In this document: piece by piece, positions 8,280 to 17,675 of the stretch
How the letters are laid out: each line of letters begins with the position of its first letter
Position numbering within the stretch: the stretch's first letter is position 1
Source of the DNA: Pseudomonadota bacterium
GTDB lineage: Bacteria > Pseudomonadota > Gammaproteobacteria > Burkholderiales > SG8-39
Assembly: GCA_021811085.1 (NCBI GenBank)
Contig: JAJZPQ010000014.1
Location: forward strand, 1 to 64,000
Length of the DNA: 64,000 nt
Direction of reading: 5' to 3'
Position numbers and translations under genes: made by a program
Notes under the pieces: generated by a model
What the model was told of the DNA's origin: nothing
Seen by the model: only the letters and a program-made list of their open reading frames with translations
Databases searched by the model: none

Positions 8280-9419
8280 ATGAACCAGGTACACCGCCTG
8301 TTCGAGCAGCAATCGAACAAAAGCATCAGCCGCACCGAGGAAATCATCGCCGACATCAAGGCCGGCAAGATGGTCATCCTGGTGGACGAGGAGGACCGCG
8401 AAAACGAGGGGGACCTGCTGCTCGCGGCCGATTTCGTCACGCCGGAGAAGATCAATTTCATGGCCAGATTCGCGCGCGGCCTGATCTGCCTCACGCTGAC
8501 CGAGGAACACAGCCGGGCGCTGCTACTCGCGCCGATGGCGCAGGAGAACCGCTCCTCCCACGGCACCGCGTTTACCGTCTCGATCGAGGCGGCAAGCGGG
8601 GTCACCACCGGGATTTCGGCGCAGGACCGGGCGCGCACGATACAGGTCGCGGTGGCGCGCGGCGCCAAGGCCGAGGACATCGTCCAGCCCGGGCATGTGT
8701 TCCCGATCGTGGCGCAGCCGGGCGGCGTGCTGGTGCGCGCCGGGCACACGGAAGCCGGCTGCGACCTGACGGCGCTCGCCGGGCTTACGCCTGCCGCGGT
8801 GATCTGCGAAATCATGAAAGACGACGGCAGCATGGCGCGCTTGCCCGACCTGATCGAGTTCGGCAGGGAACACGGCCTGAAAATCGGCACCATCGCCGAC
8901 CTGATTCATTTCCGCAGCCAGAACGAATCGCTGGTCGAGCGCGTGGCCGAGCGCGACGTCACCACGGTGCACGGCACATTCCGCATGATTGCCTTCCGCG
9001 AAAAAATCTCGGGCGCGACCCACCTGTCGCTGGTGCGCGGGACCATAGACGCGGACACGCCCACACTGGTGCGCGTGCACGAGCCTATGTCCGTGCTCGA
9101 CCTGCTCGACACCGCGCCGGGTGCGCATTCCTGGGGCGTGCACGAGGCGCTCGCGGCGATCGGCGCGGCCGGCAGCGGCGTCATCGTCCTGCTCAATTGC
9201 GCCGAAAGCGCGGCACAGCTCGCCGAGCGCGTCGCGAGCCAGGCCAAGCCCTGGCCGGCGGCAAAAATGGAACTCCTGACCTATGGCATAGGCGCGCAGA
9301 TCCTGCGCGACCTCAACGTAGGCAAGATGCGGCTGATGGCTGCGCCGCGCAAGATGCCCAGCATGGCGGGCTGGGACCTGGAAGTGTCCGAATACGTGCA
9401 GTCGAAGGCGGGACAATGA
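8280..9419 (+). CDS. ribB: 3,4-dihydroxy-2-butanone-4-phosphate synthase with degenerate GTP cyclohydrolase II domain (RibBX)
   Basis: Makes the four-carbon precursor of riboflavin from ribulose 5-phosphate. The 379-residue protein has a full RibB domain (residues about 20-220) with the acidic loop [11 protein letters not shown] and the [14 protein letters not shown] and [11 protein letters not shown] segments. The C-terminal half aligns with GTP cyclohydrolase II but lacks the zinc-binding cysteines of the usual CLTGD...RCDCG region, where it reads [19 protein letters not shown]. This matches the RibBX variant described from Proteobacteria, in which the second domain is not a cyclohydrolase. 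A separate ribA is expected elsewhere. Start ATG 8280 follows CGGAG. It overlaps ribH by ATGA. Confidence 0.93.
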   Translation: MNQVHRLFEQQSNKSISRTEEIIADIKAGKMVILVDEEDRENEGDLLLAADFVTPEKINFMARFARGLICLTLTEEHSRALLLAPMAQENRSSHGTAFTVSIEAASGVTTGISAQDRARTIQVAVARGAKAEDIVQPGHVFPIVAQPGGVLVRAGHTEAGCDLTALAGLTPAAVICEIMKDDGSMARLPDLIEFGREHGLKIGTIADLIHFRSQNESLVERVAERDVTTVHGTFRMIAFREKISGATHLSLVRGTIDADTPTLVRVHEPMSVLDLLDTAPGAHSWGVHEALAAIGAAGSGVIVLLNCAESAAQLAERVASQAKPWPAAKMELLTYGIGAQILRDLNVGKMRLMAAPRKMPSMAGWDLEVSEYVQSKAGQ

Positions 9420-9886
9420 GGGAGATCAAACCCGATCTGAACGGTGCGGACCTGCGCATCGCCGTCGTGCGCGGCCGCTTCAACGAGGACATCGGCGCCG
9501 GCTTGCTCGCGGCCTGCCTGGAGCGGCTGACCGCGCTCGGCGTGGCCCCGGGCCGCATTACGCTCGCGAGCGTCCCCGGCGCGCTGGAGATTTCGCTCGC
9601 GCTGCAGAAGCTCGCCGCCACCGGCCACTACGATGCGCTGATCGCGTTGGGCGCCGTGGTGCGCGGCGATACCTACCACTTCGAAGTCGTGTCCAACGAA
9701 TCCGCCGCCGGCATTACGCAGGTGCAGCTCGATGCGGGCGTGCCGGTCGCCAACGGCATACTCACCACCGATACCGAGGAGCAGGCGCTGGCACGGGTGC
9801 GGCAGAAGGGCGCGGATTGCGCCGAGGTTGCGGTGGAAATGGCCAATCTGGCCAGGGAAATCAGGAATGAAAAACGCACGGCATAA
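9416..9886 (+). CDS. ribH: 6,7-dimethyl-8-ribityllumazine synthase
   Basis: Condenses the RibB product with the pyrimidine intermediate to form lumazine, the penultimate riboflavin step. 156 residues, a normal length. Motifs: [11 protein letters not shown] near the N-terminus, [40 protein letters not shown] with the catalytic histidine region, and [15 protein letters not shown]. Its ATG shares bases with the ribBX stop (ATGA) and its end overlaps nusB by 20 bases, so translation is coupled along the operon. Confidence 0.97.
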   Translation: MREIKPDLNGADLRIAVVRGRFNEDIGAGLLAACLERLTALGVAPGRITLASVPGALEISLALQKLAATGHYDALIALGAVVRGDTYHFEVVSNESAAGITQVQLDAGVPVANGILTTDTEEQALARVRQKGADCAEVAVEMANLAREIRNEKRTA

Positions 9887-10310
9887 GGCGCGCGAGCTGG
9901 CGTTGCAGGGCTTATATCAGTGGCTGCTGGCCGATGAGAAAGCAGAGGAGATCCGCACCCACCTGGCCGAGTTCAAGGGTCACGACAAGGCCGACAAGAA
10001 GTATCTGGCGCAGCTGCTCGACGGCGTCATCGCCGATGCCGCACAGCTCGAGGCCGCGTTTGGCCCTCTGCTCGACCGGCCGGTCGATGAGCTATCGCCG
10101 GTGGAACGCGGCGTGCTCTTGCTCGGCGCCTACGAACTGGCCCATGTGCCCGAAGTGCCCTATAGGGTAGTGATCAACGAGGCGGTGGAGCTGGCGAAAT
10201 CCTACGGCGGCACCGACGGCCACAAGTATGTCAACGGCGTGCTCGACAAGCTTGCGGCGAAGCTGCGCGCGGCCGAGGTCAAGGCGCGCAGCTCCGGCGC
10301 CGCCGCCTAG
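9867..10310 (+). CDS. nusB: Transcription antitermination factor NusB
   Basis: Small helical RNA-binding protein that with NusE (S10) binds boxA and supports rRNA antitermination. 147 residues. It starts [20 protein letters not shown] and has the typical C-terminal [35 protein letters not shown]. It starts inside the end of ribH and is followed 13 bases later by thiL, the conserved proteobacterial ribH-nusB-thiL order. Confidence 0.97.
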   Translation: MKNARHKARELALQGLYQWLLADEKAEEIRTHLAEFKGHDKADKKYLAQLLDGVIADAAQLEAAFGPLLDRPVDELSPVERGVLLLGAYELAHVPEVPYRVVINEAVELAKSYGGTDGHKYVNGVLDKLAAKLRAAEVKARSSGAAA

Positions 10311-10323
10311 GGGCTGCGCCTTC

Positions 10324-11289
10324 TTGCCTTCAGAATTCGATATCATCCGCCGCTATTTCACCCGCCCGGTGAAGCGCGCGCTGCTGGGCGTGGGCGACGA
10401 CTGCGCCTTGATTGCCGCCGAAGCGGGGATGGTATTCGCGGTATCCACGGACATGCTGGTCGAGGGGCGGCATTTTCATGTCGGCGCCGATCCGGACAAA
10501 CTCGGCCATAAGGCGCTCGCAGTGAATCTGTCCGATCTTGCGGCGATGGGCGCCGCGCCGCGCTACGCCACGCTCGCGCTGGCGCTGCCCGAGGCCGATG
10601 AGGCCTGGCTTGGGCGGTTCAGCCAGGGCCTGCTGCGGCTCGCCGACGCCTTCGGCGTGGAGTTGATCGGCGGCGATACCACGCGCGGGCCGCGCAATAT
10701 TTCGATCACGGTAATGGGCACGGTGCCGCCGGAGCTGGCCTTGCGCCGCGACGGTGCCAGGGCTGGCGATGAGCTCTGGCTGTCGGGCGCGAGCGGCGAT
10801 GCGGCGCTGGCGCTGGCGCACCTGGACGGGCGCATCCGGCTCGCCGGTGCGGCATTGGCGCACTGCCTCGCCCGCCTGCACACGCCGGTTCCCTGCGTGG
10901 CGCTGGGCCTTGCGCTGCGCGGCATCGCCACGAGCGCGATCGACATCTCCGACGGCGTGGTGGCCGATGTCGGTCATATCGCCGAGCGCTCGGGCGTGGC
11001 GATCGAATTGCGCTACGCCGCGTTGCCGCGCTCGCGCGCGCTTCAAGCCTGCGCCGATGCGCGCCTCGCCGCCGAATGCCTGCTCGCAGGCGGCGACGAT
11101 TACGAGCTTGCATTCACGGCCAGTCCGGATGCTCGCCCGCGCGTCGAGTCGCTGGCGGCTGAGCTGGGCCTTACGCTGACGCGCATCGGCAGCGTCGGCG
11201 CGGGCGAGCCGGGGTTGGTGTCGGTATACGATGCGAGCGGAGCGCCCATGCAGATTGCGCGCAAAGGCTTCGATCACTTTGGCAGCTGA
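10324..11289 (+). CDS. thiL: Thiamine-monophosphate kinase
   Basis: Phosphorylates thiamine monophosphate to the active diphosphate. 321 residues, AIRS-type fold. Seen: EFDIIRRYF at the N-terminus as in E. coli SLIARYF, GVGDDCAL metal-binding aspartates, STDMLVEGRHF, LAVNLSDLAAMGA, LIGGDTTRGP, SAIDISDGVVADVGHI and a C-terminal GGDDYEL. TTG 10324 is my start, because the family N-terminus begins there and AGGGG lies at 10309-10313; no in-frame ATG fits. Part of the rib-nusB-thi-pgpA operon. Confidence 0.94.
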   Translation: MPSEFDIIRRYFTRPVKRALLGVGDDCALIAAEAGMVFAVSTDMLVEGRHFHVGADPDKLGHKALAVNLSDLAAMGAAPRYATLALALPEADEAWLGRFSQGLLRLADAFGVELIGGDTTRGPRNISITVMGTVPPELALRRDGARAGDELWLSGASGDAALALAHLDGRIRLAGAALAHCLARLHTPVPCVALGLALRGIATSAIDISDGVVADVGHIAERSGVAIELRYAALPRSRALQACADARLAAECLLAGGDDYELAFTASPDARPRVESLAAELGLTLTRIGSVGAGEPGLVSVYDASGAPMQIARKGFDHFGS

Positions 11290-11785
11290 TACCATCCTGC
11301 GGCCCACGGCCGGTTTCATGCTGGCGCATCCGGCGCGTTTCATCGCGCTCGGTTTCGGCACCGGGCTGTCGCCGTTTGCGCCGGGCACGGTGGGCACGCT
11401 GCTCGGTTTTCCCGTGTACTGGATTGCAAGCACCTGGCTCGCGCCCTACGGGCCGTTAGGCATGCTCGCGTTCATCGCAGCCGCGTTTGTGCTCGGCGTG
11501 TGGGCCTGCGGGCGCACCGGGCGCGACCTCGGCATCGCCGATCACAGCGGCATGAACTGGGACGAGATCGTCGCGTTCCAGCTGGTGCTGCTGCTCACGC
11601 CAGGCGCCTGGCAATGGCAGGCGTTCGCGTTTTTCGGCTTCCGCTTCTTCGATGTGGTGAAGCCGCCGCCGATCCGACAGGTCGACGCCCAGTTGAAAGG
11701 CGGTCTGGGCGTGATGGCCGACGATATCCTCGCCGCGTTCTATACGCTGCTCGCGATGGCCGTGTGTAAGGCCGTGCTCGGATGA
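11279..11785 (+). CDS. pgpA: Phosphatidylglycerophosphatase A
   Basis: Dephosphorylates phosphatidylglycerophosphate to phosphatidylglycerol in the inner membrane. About 168 residues with several membrane helices. Family motifs: GFGTGLSPFAPGTVGTLLG near the N-terminus, MNWDEIVAFQ, FRFFDVVKPPPIRQVD and GGLGVMADDILAA. Start is uncertain. TTG 11279 overlaps thiL by 11 bases and includes the RPT...HPA segment I recall in relatives; ATG 11318 would shorten it to 155 residues. Confidence 0.92.
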   Translation: MAADTILRPTAGFMLAHPARFIALGFGTGLSPFAPGTVGTLLGFPVYWIASTWLAPYGPLGMLAFIAAAFVLGVWACGRTGRDLGIADHSGMNWDEIVAFQLVLLLTPGAWQWQAFAFFGFRFFDVVKPPPIRQVDAQLKGGLGVMADDILAAFYTLLAMAVCKAVLG

Positions 11786-11791
11786 GGCGCG

Positions 11792-12295
11792 ATGTCTACT
11801 GACGAGCTCACTGCGCTCGCGGCGCGCGTCGGCGCGCAGCTGAAGGCGCAAGGCATGATGCTCGCGGCCGCGGAATCCTGCACCGGCGGCTGGGTGGCGC
11901 AGGCGCTTACGGCCATCGCCGGCAGTTCCGACTGGTTCGAGCGCGGTTTCGTGACCTATTCGGACGCCGCCAAGCGGGAGATGCTGGGTGTGAGTGCCGC
12001 CACGCTGGCCGCGCATGGGGCGGTGAGCGAACATACGGCAAGCGAAATGGCGACCGGAGCGCTCGCGCGCAGCCGCGCGCAAGTGGCGCTCTCCATCACC
12101 GGCATCGCCGGTCCCGGCGGCGGCTCGCCGCAAAAACCGGTAGGCATGGTGTGTTTCGCCTGGGCCGGCAGCCAGGGCGTACTCGCCGCGCGTACGCAGC
12201 ACTTCGACGGCGACCGCGAAAGCGTGCGGCGCCAGTCGGTGCTGTTCGCGTTGCAGGGCGTGCTGGAGCTGCTCGGGGGCGTGCCGCGAAGCTAG
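11792..12295 (+). CDS. pncC: Nicotinamide-nucleotide amidase (CinA C-terminal domain family)
   Basis: Stand-alone CinA C-terminal domain, 167 residues, which deamidates NMN to nicotinate mononucleotide in pyridine nucleotide recycling. The catalytic serine motif AESCTGGWVAQALT is at residues 27-40, and the second motif SITGIAGPGGGSPQKPVG at about 101-118. It follows pgpA by 6 bases. Its stop overlaps by 4 bases the stop of the convergent gene on the minus strand. Confidence 0.94.
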   Translation: MSTDELTALAARVGAQLKAQGMMLAAAESCTGGWVAQALTAIAGSSDWFERGFVTYSDAAKREMLGVSAATLAAHGAVSEHTASEMATGALARSRAQVALSITGIAGPGGGSPQKPVGMVCFAWAGSQGVLAARTQHFDGDRESVRRQSVLFALQGVLELLGGVPRS

Positions 12296-12645
12296 CGGTT
12301 TTTGCTATCTGCCTCGAGATGGAAGCGGTGCATGAAGCGGTGCACCACCGGCGCGAACACGATGCCGATGACGACGACGAACACGAGACCGCTGAACAGG
12401 GCATAGCATCCCGCAAACAGCTTGCCGTCGGCTGTCGTCAGCGGCGCCAGCGGCCCCATGCCAGAAAGAATCATGGCCGCATTGGCAAACGCGTCGATCC
12501 AGGGCATGCCTTCGAAGCTATGGTAGCCGAGCATGCCGGCTGCCAGCGCGACCGCAATGACCAGCAGACCGGTCGCGGCGCTGCGCGCGAGCCGGAGGTA
12601 ATAGGACGGGCGCGGCAACAGGGGCTTGCTCTTGGCTTCGAACAT
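12292..12645 (-). CDS. Small two-helix membrane protein resembling a K+ channel pore, with altered selectivity filter
   Basis: A 117-residue protein with one membrane helix near residues 18-40, a re-entrant-looking loop, then a second helix ending APVVHRFMHRFH. This is the topology of a minimal 2TM potassium channel. Where channels have TVGYGD followed by P, this one has ILSGMGPLAP, keeping the two glycines but losing the threonines, Tyr and Asp. I recall widely conserved hypothetical proteins of this kind. Start ATG 12645 is chosen for the MFEAKSKPLL N-terminus; a TTG at 12708 would add 21 residues. Conductance is doubtful. Confidence 0.7.
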   Translation of the reverse strand: MFEAKSKPLLPRPSYYLRLARSAATGLLVIAVALAAGMLGYHSFEGMPWIDAFANAAMILSGMGPLAPLTTADGKLFAGCYALFSGLVFVVVIGIVFAPVVHRFMHRFHLEADSKNR

Positions 12646-12740
12646 GGTGGGTGCGTGTTCCGTAAACAGAGGTGGCACCACTGTGCCCCAGCTATCGTGC
12701 CTAGGCAAGCGCGGGATATCCGGCGCAGCACGATTGGCGC

Positions 12741-12768
12741 TTGACCCGGCGCGTTGCGAGTCTAGAAT
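12741..12768 (+). promoter_or_regulatory. Sigma70-type promoter for the AmmeMemoRadiSam operon
   Basis: TTGACC (12741-12746), 16-base spacer, TAGAAT (12763-12768), 29 bases before the first ATG. This is one of the better promoter matches in the window and marks the operon as independent of the rib-pgpA transcript. Confidence 0.6.
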
Positions 12769-12797
12769 GAATTGTAGTCGCCTCCCATATCGCAGCC

Positions 12798-14171
12798 ATG
12801 GACTCGCTCCGCCTCGCAGCCGTCGCCGGCATGTTCTATCCCGCCGCTCCGCGCGAATTGGCCTGGGAGGTGGACGACCTGCTGTCCCACAGCTCCGGTG
12901 CCGCCCTCTCCCCCGGTTTTCCCAAGGCGCTGATCGTGCCGCATGCAGGCTATATCTACTCCGGCGGCGTCGCCGCCGAAGCCTACGACAGGCTGCGCCC
13001 GGCGCGCGGGATCGTGCGCCGCGTGGTGCTGCTCGGTCCCTGCCATCGCGTGCCGGTGCGCGGACTCGCTGTGCCGGGCGTGGCCGCGTTCCAAACGCCG
13101 CTGGGGCGGGTGCCAGTCGATCGCGCGGCGGTCGAATCGCTTGCCGGACTGGCGCAAGTCGTGGTGAGCGATGCGGTGCATGCCGAAGAGCATGCGCTGG
13201 AAGTGCAATTGCCGTTTTTGCAGCGGGTGCTGGGCGAATTCAGCCTGGTGCCGCTCGCGGTGGGAACGGCCAAGCCCGCCGAGGTGGCCGAAGTCATCGA
13301 AAAACTCTGGGGTGGAGTCGAAACGCTGATCGTGATCAGTTCCGACCTGTCACACTACCATGTTTATGACGAGGCATGCGCGATCGACCGCGGCACTGCG
13401 CGGGCGATCCTGGATTTCTCCAGCGGCATCGGCCACGAGCAGGCCTGCGGTGCGACTCCGGTTGCCGGCCTGCTGCTTGCAGCGCGGCGCCACGGCTTGA
13501 CTGCGGAACTGCTCGACCTGCGCAATTCGGGCGACACCGCGGGCGGACGCGGACGCGTGGTCGGCTACGGCGCGTTTGCGTTCTGGGACGGTGCAGCGCA
13601 ATTCACTGCGGCCCATGGCAGCACGCTGCTCGCGATTGCGCGCAACAGCATAGAGGCTGCACTGGGCGTATCCGCGGCCGAGCGCCTGCCCGACGCAGCC
13701 TGGCTCAGGCCGCCGCGCGCGAGCTTTGTCACGCTGACGCAGGACGGCAGGCTGCGCGGTTGCATCGGCAGCCTGGAGGCCGAGCGGCCGCTGGGCGAGG
13801 ACGTGAGCTACAATGCGCGCGCCGCGGCGCTGTCCGATCCGCGCTTTGCGCCGCTGACGCGCGAAGAACTCGCCGGCACCCGCATTGAGGTGTCGCTGCT
13901 GTCGGCGCCCAAGCTGCTCGCATTCGCCGATCACGCCGACCTGATCGCGCAGCTGCGGCCCGGCGCGGACGGCCTGATCCTGGAATGCGGCAGCGCGCGC
14001 GCGACCTTCCTGCCGCAGGTATGGGAAGGCCTGCCCGAACCCGAGCAGTTCCTGGCCGAACTCAAGCGCAAGGCCGGCTTGTCGCCGGAGTTGAGCACGG
14101 CCAAATGCCGCATCCAGCGCTACAGCGTGCTGAAATGGAAGGAGGAACCATCCAAGGAGAACACTTCGTGA
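12798..14171 (+). CDS. AmmeMemoRadiSam system fusion protein: MEMO domain + AMMECR1 domain
   Basis: A 457-residue fusion of the two non-radical-SAM components. The MEMO domain (about residues 5-260, dioxygenase-like fold) keeps the metal-site residues seen in human MEMO1: H49 (VPHAGYIYSGG), H83 (LLGPCHR), D183/H186/H188 (SSDLSHYH) and C217 (ACGATP). The AMMECR1 domain (about 270-448) keeps the invariant LRGCIGSLE (319-327). The stop overlaps the start of the radical SAM gene. The two domains are often separate genes in other genomes. Biochemical function of the system is, to my knowledge, unsettled; metal handling or a redox modification is suggested by the families. Confidence 0.92.
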   Translation: MDSLRLAAVAGMFYPAAPRELAWEVDDLLSHSSGAALSPGFPKALIVPHAGYIYSGGVAAEAYDRLRPARGIVRRVVLLGPCHRVPVRGLAVPGVAAFQTPLGRVPVDRAAVESLAGLAQVVVSDAVHAEEHALEVQLPFLQRVLGEFSLVPLAVGTAKPAEVAEVIEKLWGGVETLIVISSDLSHYHVYDEACAIDRGTARAILDFSSGIGHEQACGATPVAGLLLAARRHGLTAELLDLRNSGDTAGGRGRVVGYGAFAFWDGAAQFTAAHGSTLLAIARNSIEAALGVSAAERLPDAAWLRPPRASFVTLTQDGRLRGCIGSLEAERPLGEDVSYNARAAALSDPRFAPLTREELAGTRIEVSLLSAPKLLAFADHADLIAQLRPGADGLILECGSARATFLPQVWEGLPEPEQFLAELKRKAGLSPELSTAKCRIQRYSVLKWKEEPSKENTS

Positions 14172-15259
14172 GCGTCGCCGAAAGCAAATATCCTGCGCGC
14201 TGGTGGCATCTGCTGCCCGACGGCAGAATGCAATGCGACCTGTGTCCGCGCGATTGCCGCCTGCATGAAGGCCAGCGCGGCCTGTGTTTCGTACGCATGC
14301 GCGAGGGCGAGCAGATGCTGCTCACCACCTACGGCCGCTCCTCCGGCTACTGCGTCGATCCGATCGAGAAAAAGCCGCTCAACCAGTTCTATCCCGGAAC
14401 CAGCGTGCTCTCCTTCGGCACCGCCGGCTGCAATCTCGCGTGCAAGTTCTGCCAGAACTGGGACATTTCCAAGTCGCGCGACATGGACAGCCTCGCCGAC
14501 GCGGCCAGCCCGGAGACGATCGCGCGCGCGGCGCAAAAGCTGGGCTGCAAGAGCGTCGCGTTCACCTATAACGATCCGGTGATCTTCGCCGAATACGCGA
14601 TGGACGTGGCCGACGCCTGCCGCGCCGTCGGCGTGCAGACGGTGGCGGTGACTGCGGGCTACATGCACGCCGAGCCGCGGCGCGAGTTCTACGCCAAGAT
14701 GAACGCGGCCAACGTCGACCTCAAGGCATTCACCGACGATTTCTACGTCAAGCTCTGCGGCGGCCACCTCGCGCCGGTGCTCGAAACGCTGAAATATCTG
14801 AAGCACGAGACGAAGGTGTGGTTCGAGATCACGACGCTGCTGATCCCGGGCAAGAACGACAGCGACGCGGAGATAGAGGCGCTCAGCGCATGGATCGCGC
14901 AGGAGCTGGGACCGGAGGTGCCGCTGCATTTCTCCGCTTTCCATCCGGACTGGAAAATGACCGACCTCCCGGACACCCCCGCGGACACGCTCACGCGCGC
15001 GCGCCGGATCGCGCAAAGCCGCGGGCTGCATTACGTCTACACCGGCAATGTGCACGACACCGAAGGCGGGACCACGTACTGCCCGCACTGCGCCAAGGCG
15101 CTGATTGTGCGCGACTGGTACCGGCTGCTCGAATACCGCGTCAGCGCCGACGGGCATTGCGCTGAATGCGGCGCAGCGCTCGCCGGGCGCTATCAGGCGT
15201 TCGATCTGAAGCAGCAATTCGGTCCGCGGCGTATACCGGTGCATCTCGCGGCGGCTTAG
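14168..15259 (+). CDS. AmmeMemoRadiSam system radical SAM enzyme
   Basis: A 363-residue radical SAM protein related to pyruvate formate-lyase activases. The SAM cluster motif CNLACKFC uses C88, C92 and C95. An N-terminal cysteine group ([18 protein letters not shown], residues 23-40) and a C-terminal CPHC...CAEC pair suggest extra metal sites. GTG 14168 is preceded by AAGGAGA at 7 bases and overlaps the preceding stop; ATG 14135 in frame is an alternative. Substrate unknown. Coupling to the MEMO-AMMECR1 fusion implies a complex or tight co-expression. Confidence 0.93.
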   Translation: MSVAESKYPARWWHLLPDGRMQCDLCPRDCRLHEGQRGLCFVRMREGEQMLLTTYGRSSGYCVDPIEKKPLNQFYPGTSVLSFGTAGCNLACKFCQNWDISKSRDMDSLADAASPETIARAAQKLGCKSVAFTYNDPVIFAEYAMDVADACRAVGVQTVAVTAGYMHAEPRREFYAKMNAANVDLKAFTDDFYVKLCGGHLAPVLETLKYLKHETKVWFEITTLLIPGKNDSDAEIEALSAWIAQELGPEVPLHFSAFHPDWKMTDLPDTPADTLTRARRIAQSRGLHYVYTGNVHDTEGGTTYCPHCAKALIVRDWYRLLEYRVSADGHCAECGAALAGRYQAFDLKQQFGPRRIPVHLAAA

Positions 15260-15273
15260 AGTTGATTTCGAAC

Positions 15274-15291
15274 GAGGGGATATCTCCCCTC
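15274..15291. terminator. Hairpin after the AmmeMemoRadiSam operon
   Basis: Perfect 7-bp stem GAGGGGA/TCCCCTC with loop TATC, 15 bases after the radical SAM stop. There is no U-tract after it, so it is a weak intrinsic terminator at best. A second inverted repeat, GTTGCAA (15311-15317) with TTGCAAC (15326-15332), follows. Confidence 0.4.
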
Positions 15292-15365
15292 ATACTCCCC
15301 TAATTTGGCCGTTGCAAAAGCGAAGTTGCAACGGGTTCTTAGTCGCGTCGCCCCCGCCGCGACGC

Positions 15366-15398
15366 TTGACTGCGGCGAAAAACTGTATAAAGATACAG
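15366..15398 (+). promoter_or_regulatory. LexA box and promoter of lexA
   Basis: CTGTATAAAGATACAG (15383-15398) is a perfect CTGT-N8-ACAG SOS box, 27 bases before the lexA ATG. TTGACT (15366-15371) is a fair -35 and the box covers the -10 region, so LexA binding would block RNA polymerase and lexA is autorepressed. Confidence 0.9.
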
Positions 15399-15425
15399 GT
15401 TCCGCAACCAGCCGAGCGCGCGCCC

Positions 15426-16028
15426 ATGGAAGAGCTGACCTCCAAGCAGCAGGAAATCTTGACGCTGATACGCCGCGCCATCGAAAGCACCGGCCTGCCG
15501 CCCACGCGCGCCGAGATCGCCCAGGCCATGGACTACAGTTCGCCCAACGCGGCGGAGGAACACCTGCGCATGCTCGAGCGCAAGGGGGCGATTGAAATCG
15601 TCAAAGGCTCGGCGCGCGGCATTCGACTCAAGGACGGCGGTGGCATTCCGCTCATCGGGCGCGTCGCCGCAGGCTCGCCGATCCTGGCCGAGGAACACAT
15701 AGAAGCCCACTATCAGATGGACCCGGCCCTGTTCAAGCCGCGCGCCGACTATCTGCTCAAGGTGCGCGGCATGAGCATGCGCGACGCCGGCATTCTCGAC
15801 GGCGACCTGCTTGCCGTGCACAAGTCGGGCGAGGCGCGCAACGGACAAGTCGTGGTCGCGCGCCTGCACGACGAGGTCACGGTGAAGCGGCTGCGCCGCC
15901 GCGGCGCCATCGTCGAACTGCTGCCCGAAAACCCCGACTTCAAGACGATCGTCGTCGACACGAAGCGCGAGGAATTCGTCATCGAAGGCCTGGGCGTGGG
16001 CGTGATCCGCGCCGGACGCAGCCTGTAG
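15426..16028 (+). CDS. lexA: SOS repressor LexA
   Basis: Repressor of the SOS regulon; self-cleaves when RecA filaments form. 200 residues: winged-helix DNA-binding domain (1-70) with [24 protein letters not shown] as recognition region, cleavage site A82-G83 (VAAGSP), catalytic serine S117 (GMSM) and lysine K154 (VTVKRL). ATG 15426 matches the E. coli N-terminus. It sits directly before recA, each gene with its own LexA box, so the two main SOS regulators are adjacent. Confidence 0.98.
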   Translation: MEELTSKQQEILTLIRRAIESTGLPPTRAEIAQAMDYSSPNAAEEHLRMLERKGAIEIVKGSARGIRLKDGGGIPLIGRVAAGSPILAEEHIEAHYQMDPALFKPRADYLLKVRGMSMRDAGILDGDLLAVHKSGEARNGQVVVARLHDEVTVKRLRRRGAIVELLPENPDFKTIVVDTKREEFVIEGLGVGVIRAGRSL

Positions 16029-16072
16029 CTCTGCCGCTGTGTACGCGCAAATGCCTGTTTTTCTGAAGGGTG

Positions 16073-16105
16073 TTGCACAAAAGCCGAAACTGTATAAAAA
16101 TACAG
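16073..16105 (+). promoter_or_regulatory. LexA box and promoter of recA
   Basis: CTGTATAAAAATACAG (16090-16105) differs from the lexA box by one base. TTGCAC (16073-16078) serves as -35 with the same spacing to the box as in the lexA promoter, so both promoters share one architecture. The RNA leader to the recA ATG is about 60 bases. Confidence 0.9.
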
Positions 16106-16169
16106 GTCAACGCTGGAAGCCGGATCCCCGTTGATGCATTTATTGCCACCGAAACCGAAGGAGATATTC

Positions 16170-17207
<1,038 letters not shown>

Positions 17208-17225
17208 CGCCGGGGCGCAAAGCCC

Positions 17226-17675
17226 GTGGTGAAAAGGGAAATCTCGTTGCGCGAGCGGGCGCTGGCCATGCTCGCGCGACGCGAGCACAGCCGCGCCGAA
17301 CTCGCGCGCAAGCTCGCAGCCCATGCCGAATCCGCGGAGCAGATCGAGGCGCTGCTGGGCCAGCTCGCCGCGCGCGGCTGGCTGTCGGAGGCGCGCTTCG
17401 CCGAGGCGCGCGCCAATGTGCTCGCGCGCAAATTCGGCAGCCGTAAGATAGAGTACGATCTCAGGAGCCGCGGCGTTCCGGCCGAAGTGGTCGAGCGCAC
17501 GGTGGACGAGGCGCGGGTGCAGGAACTGGAGAACTGCCGCGCCGCCTGGAAAAAAAAATTCGGCGCGCTGCCGCAGGATGCCGCCGAGCGCGGCCGGCAG
17601 ATGCGCTTTCTCGCCGGGCGCGGATTTTCCGCCGAAGCGGTGCGCCAGGTGCTCAAGGCCGGAGAAACGGACTGA
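17226..17675 (+). CDS. recX: Regulatory protein RecX
   Basis: Inhibitor of RecA filament growth, 149 residues, built from three-helix repeats. The family motifs REHSRAELARKL, GWLSEARFAEA and SRKIEYDLRSRGV are clear. GTG 17226 or the next codon GTG 17229 starts it. It sits downstream of recA and so is likely SOS-induced. The stop shares a base with the next start (TGATG), which couples translation to the iron-transport gene. Confidence 0.94.
   Translation: MVKREISLRERALAMLARREHSRAELARKLAAHAESAEQIEALLGQLAARGWLSEARFAEARANVLARKFGSRKIEYDLRSRGVPAEVVERTVDEARVQELENCRAAWKKKFGALPQDAAERGRQMRFLAGRGFSAEAVRQVLKAGETD

Noticed and set aside
8161-8280. FMN riboswitch upstream of ribBX
   Set aside because: The TATAAT leaves a leader of about 20 bases and no RFN-like helices are visible further upstream.
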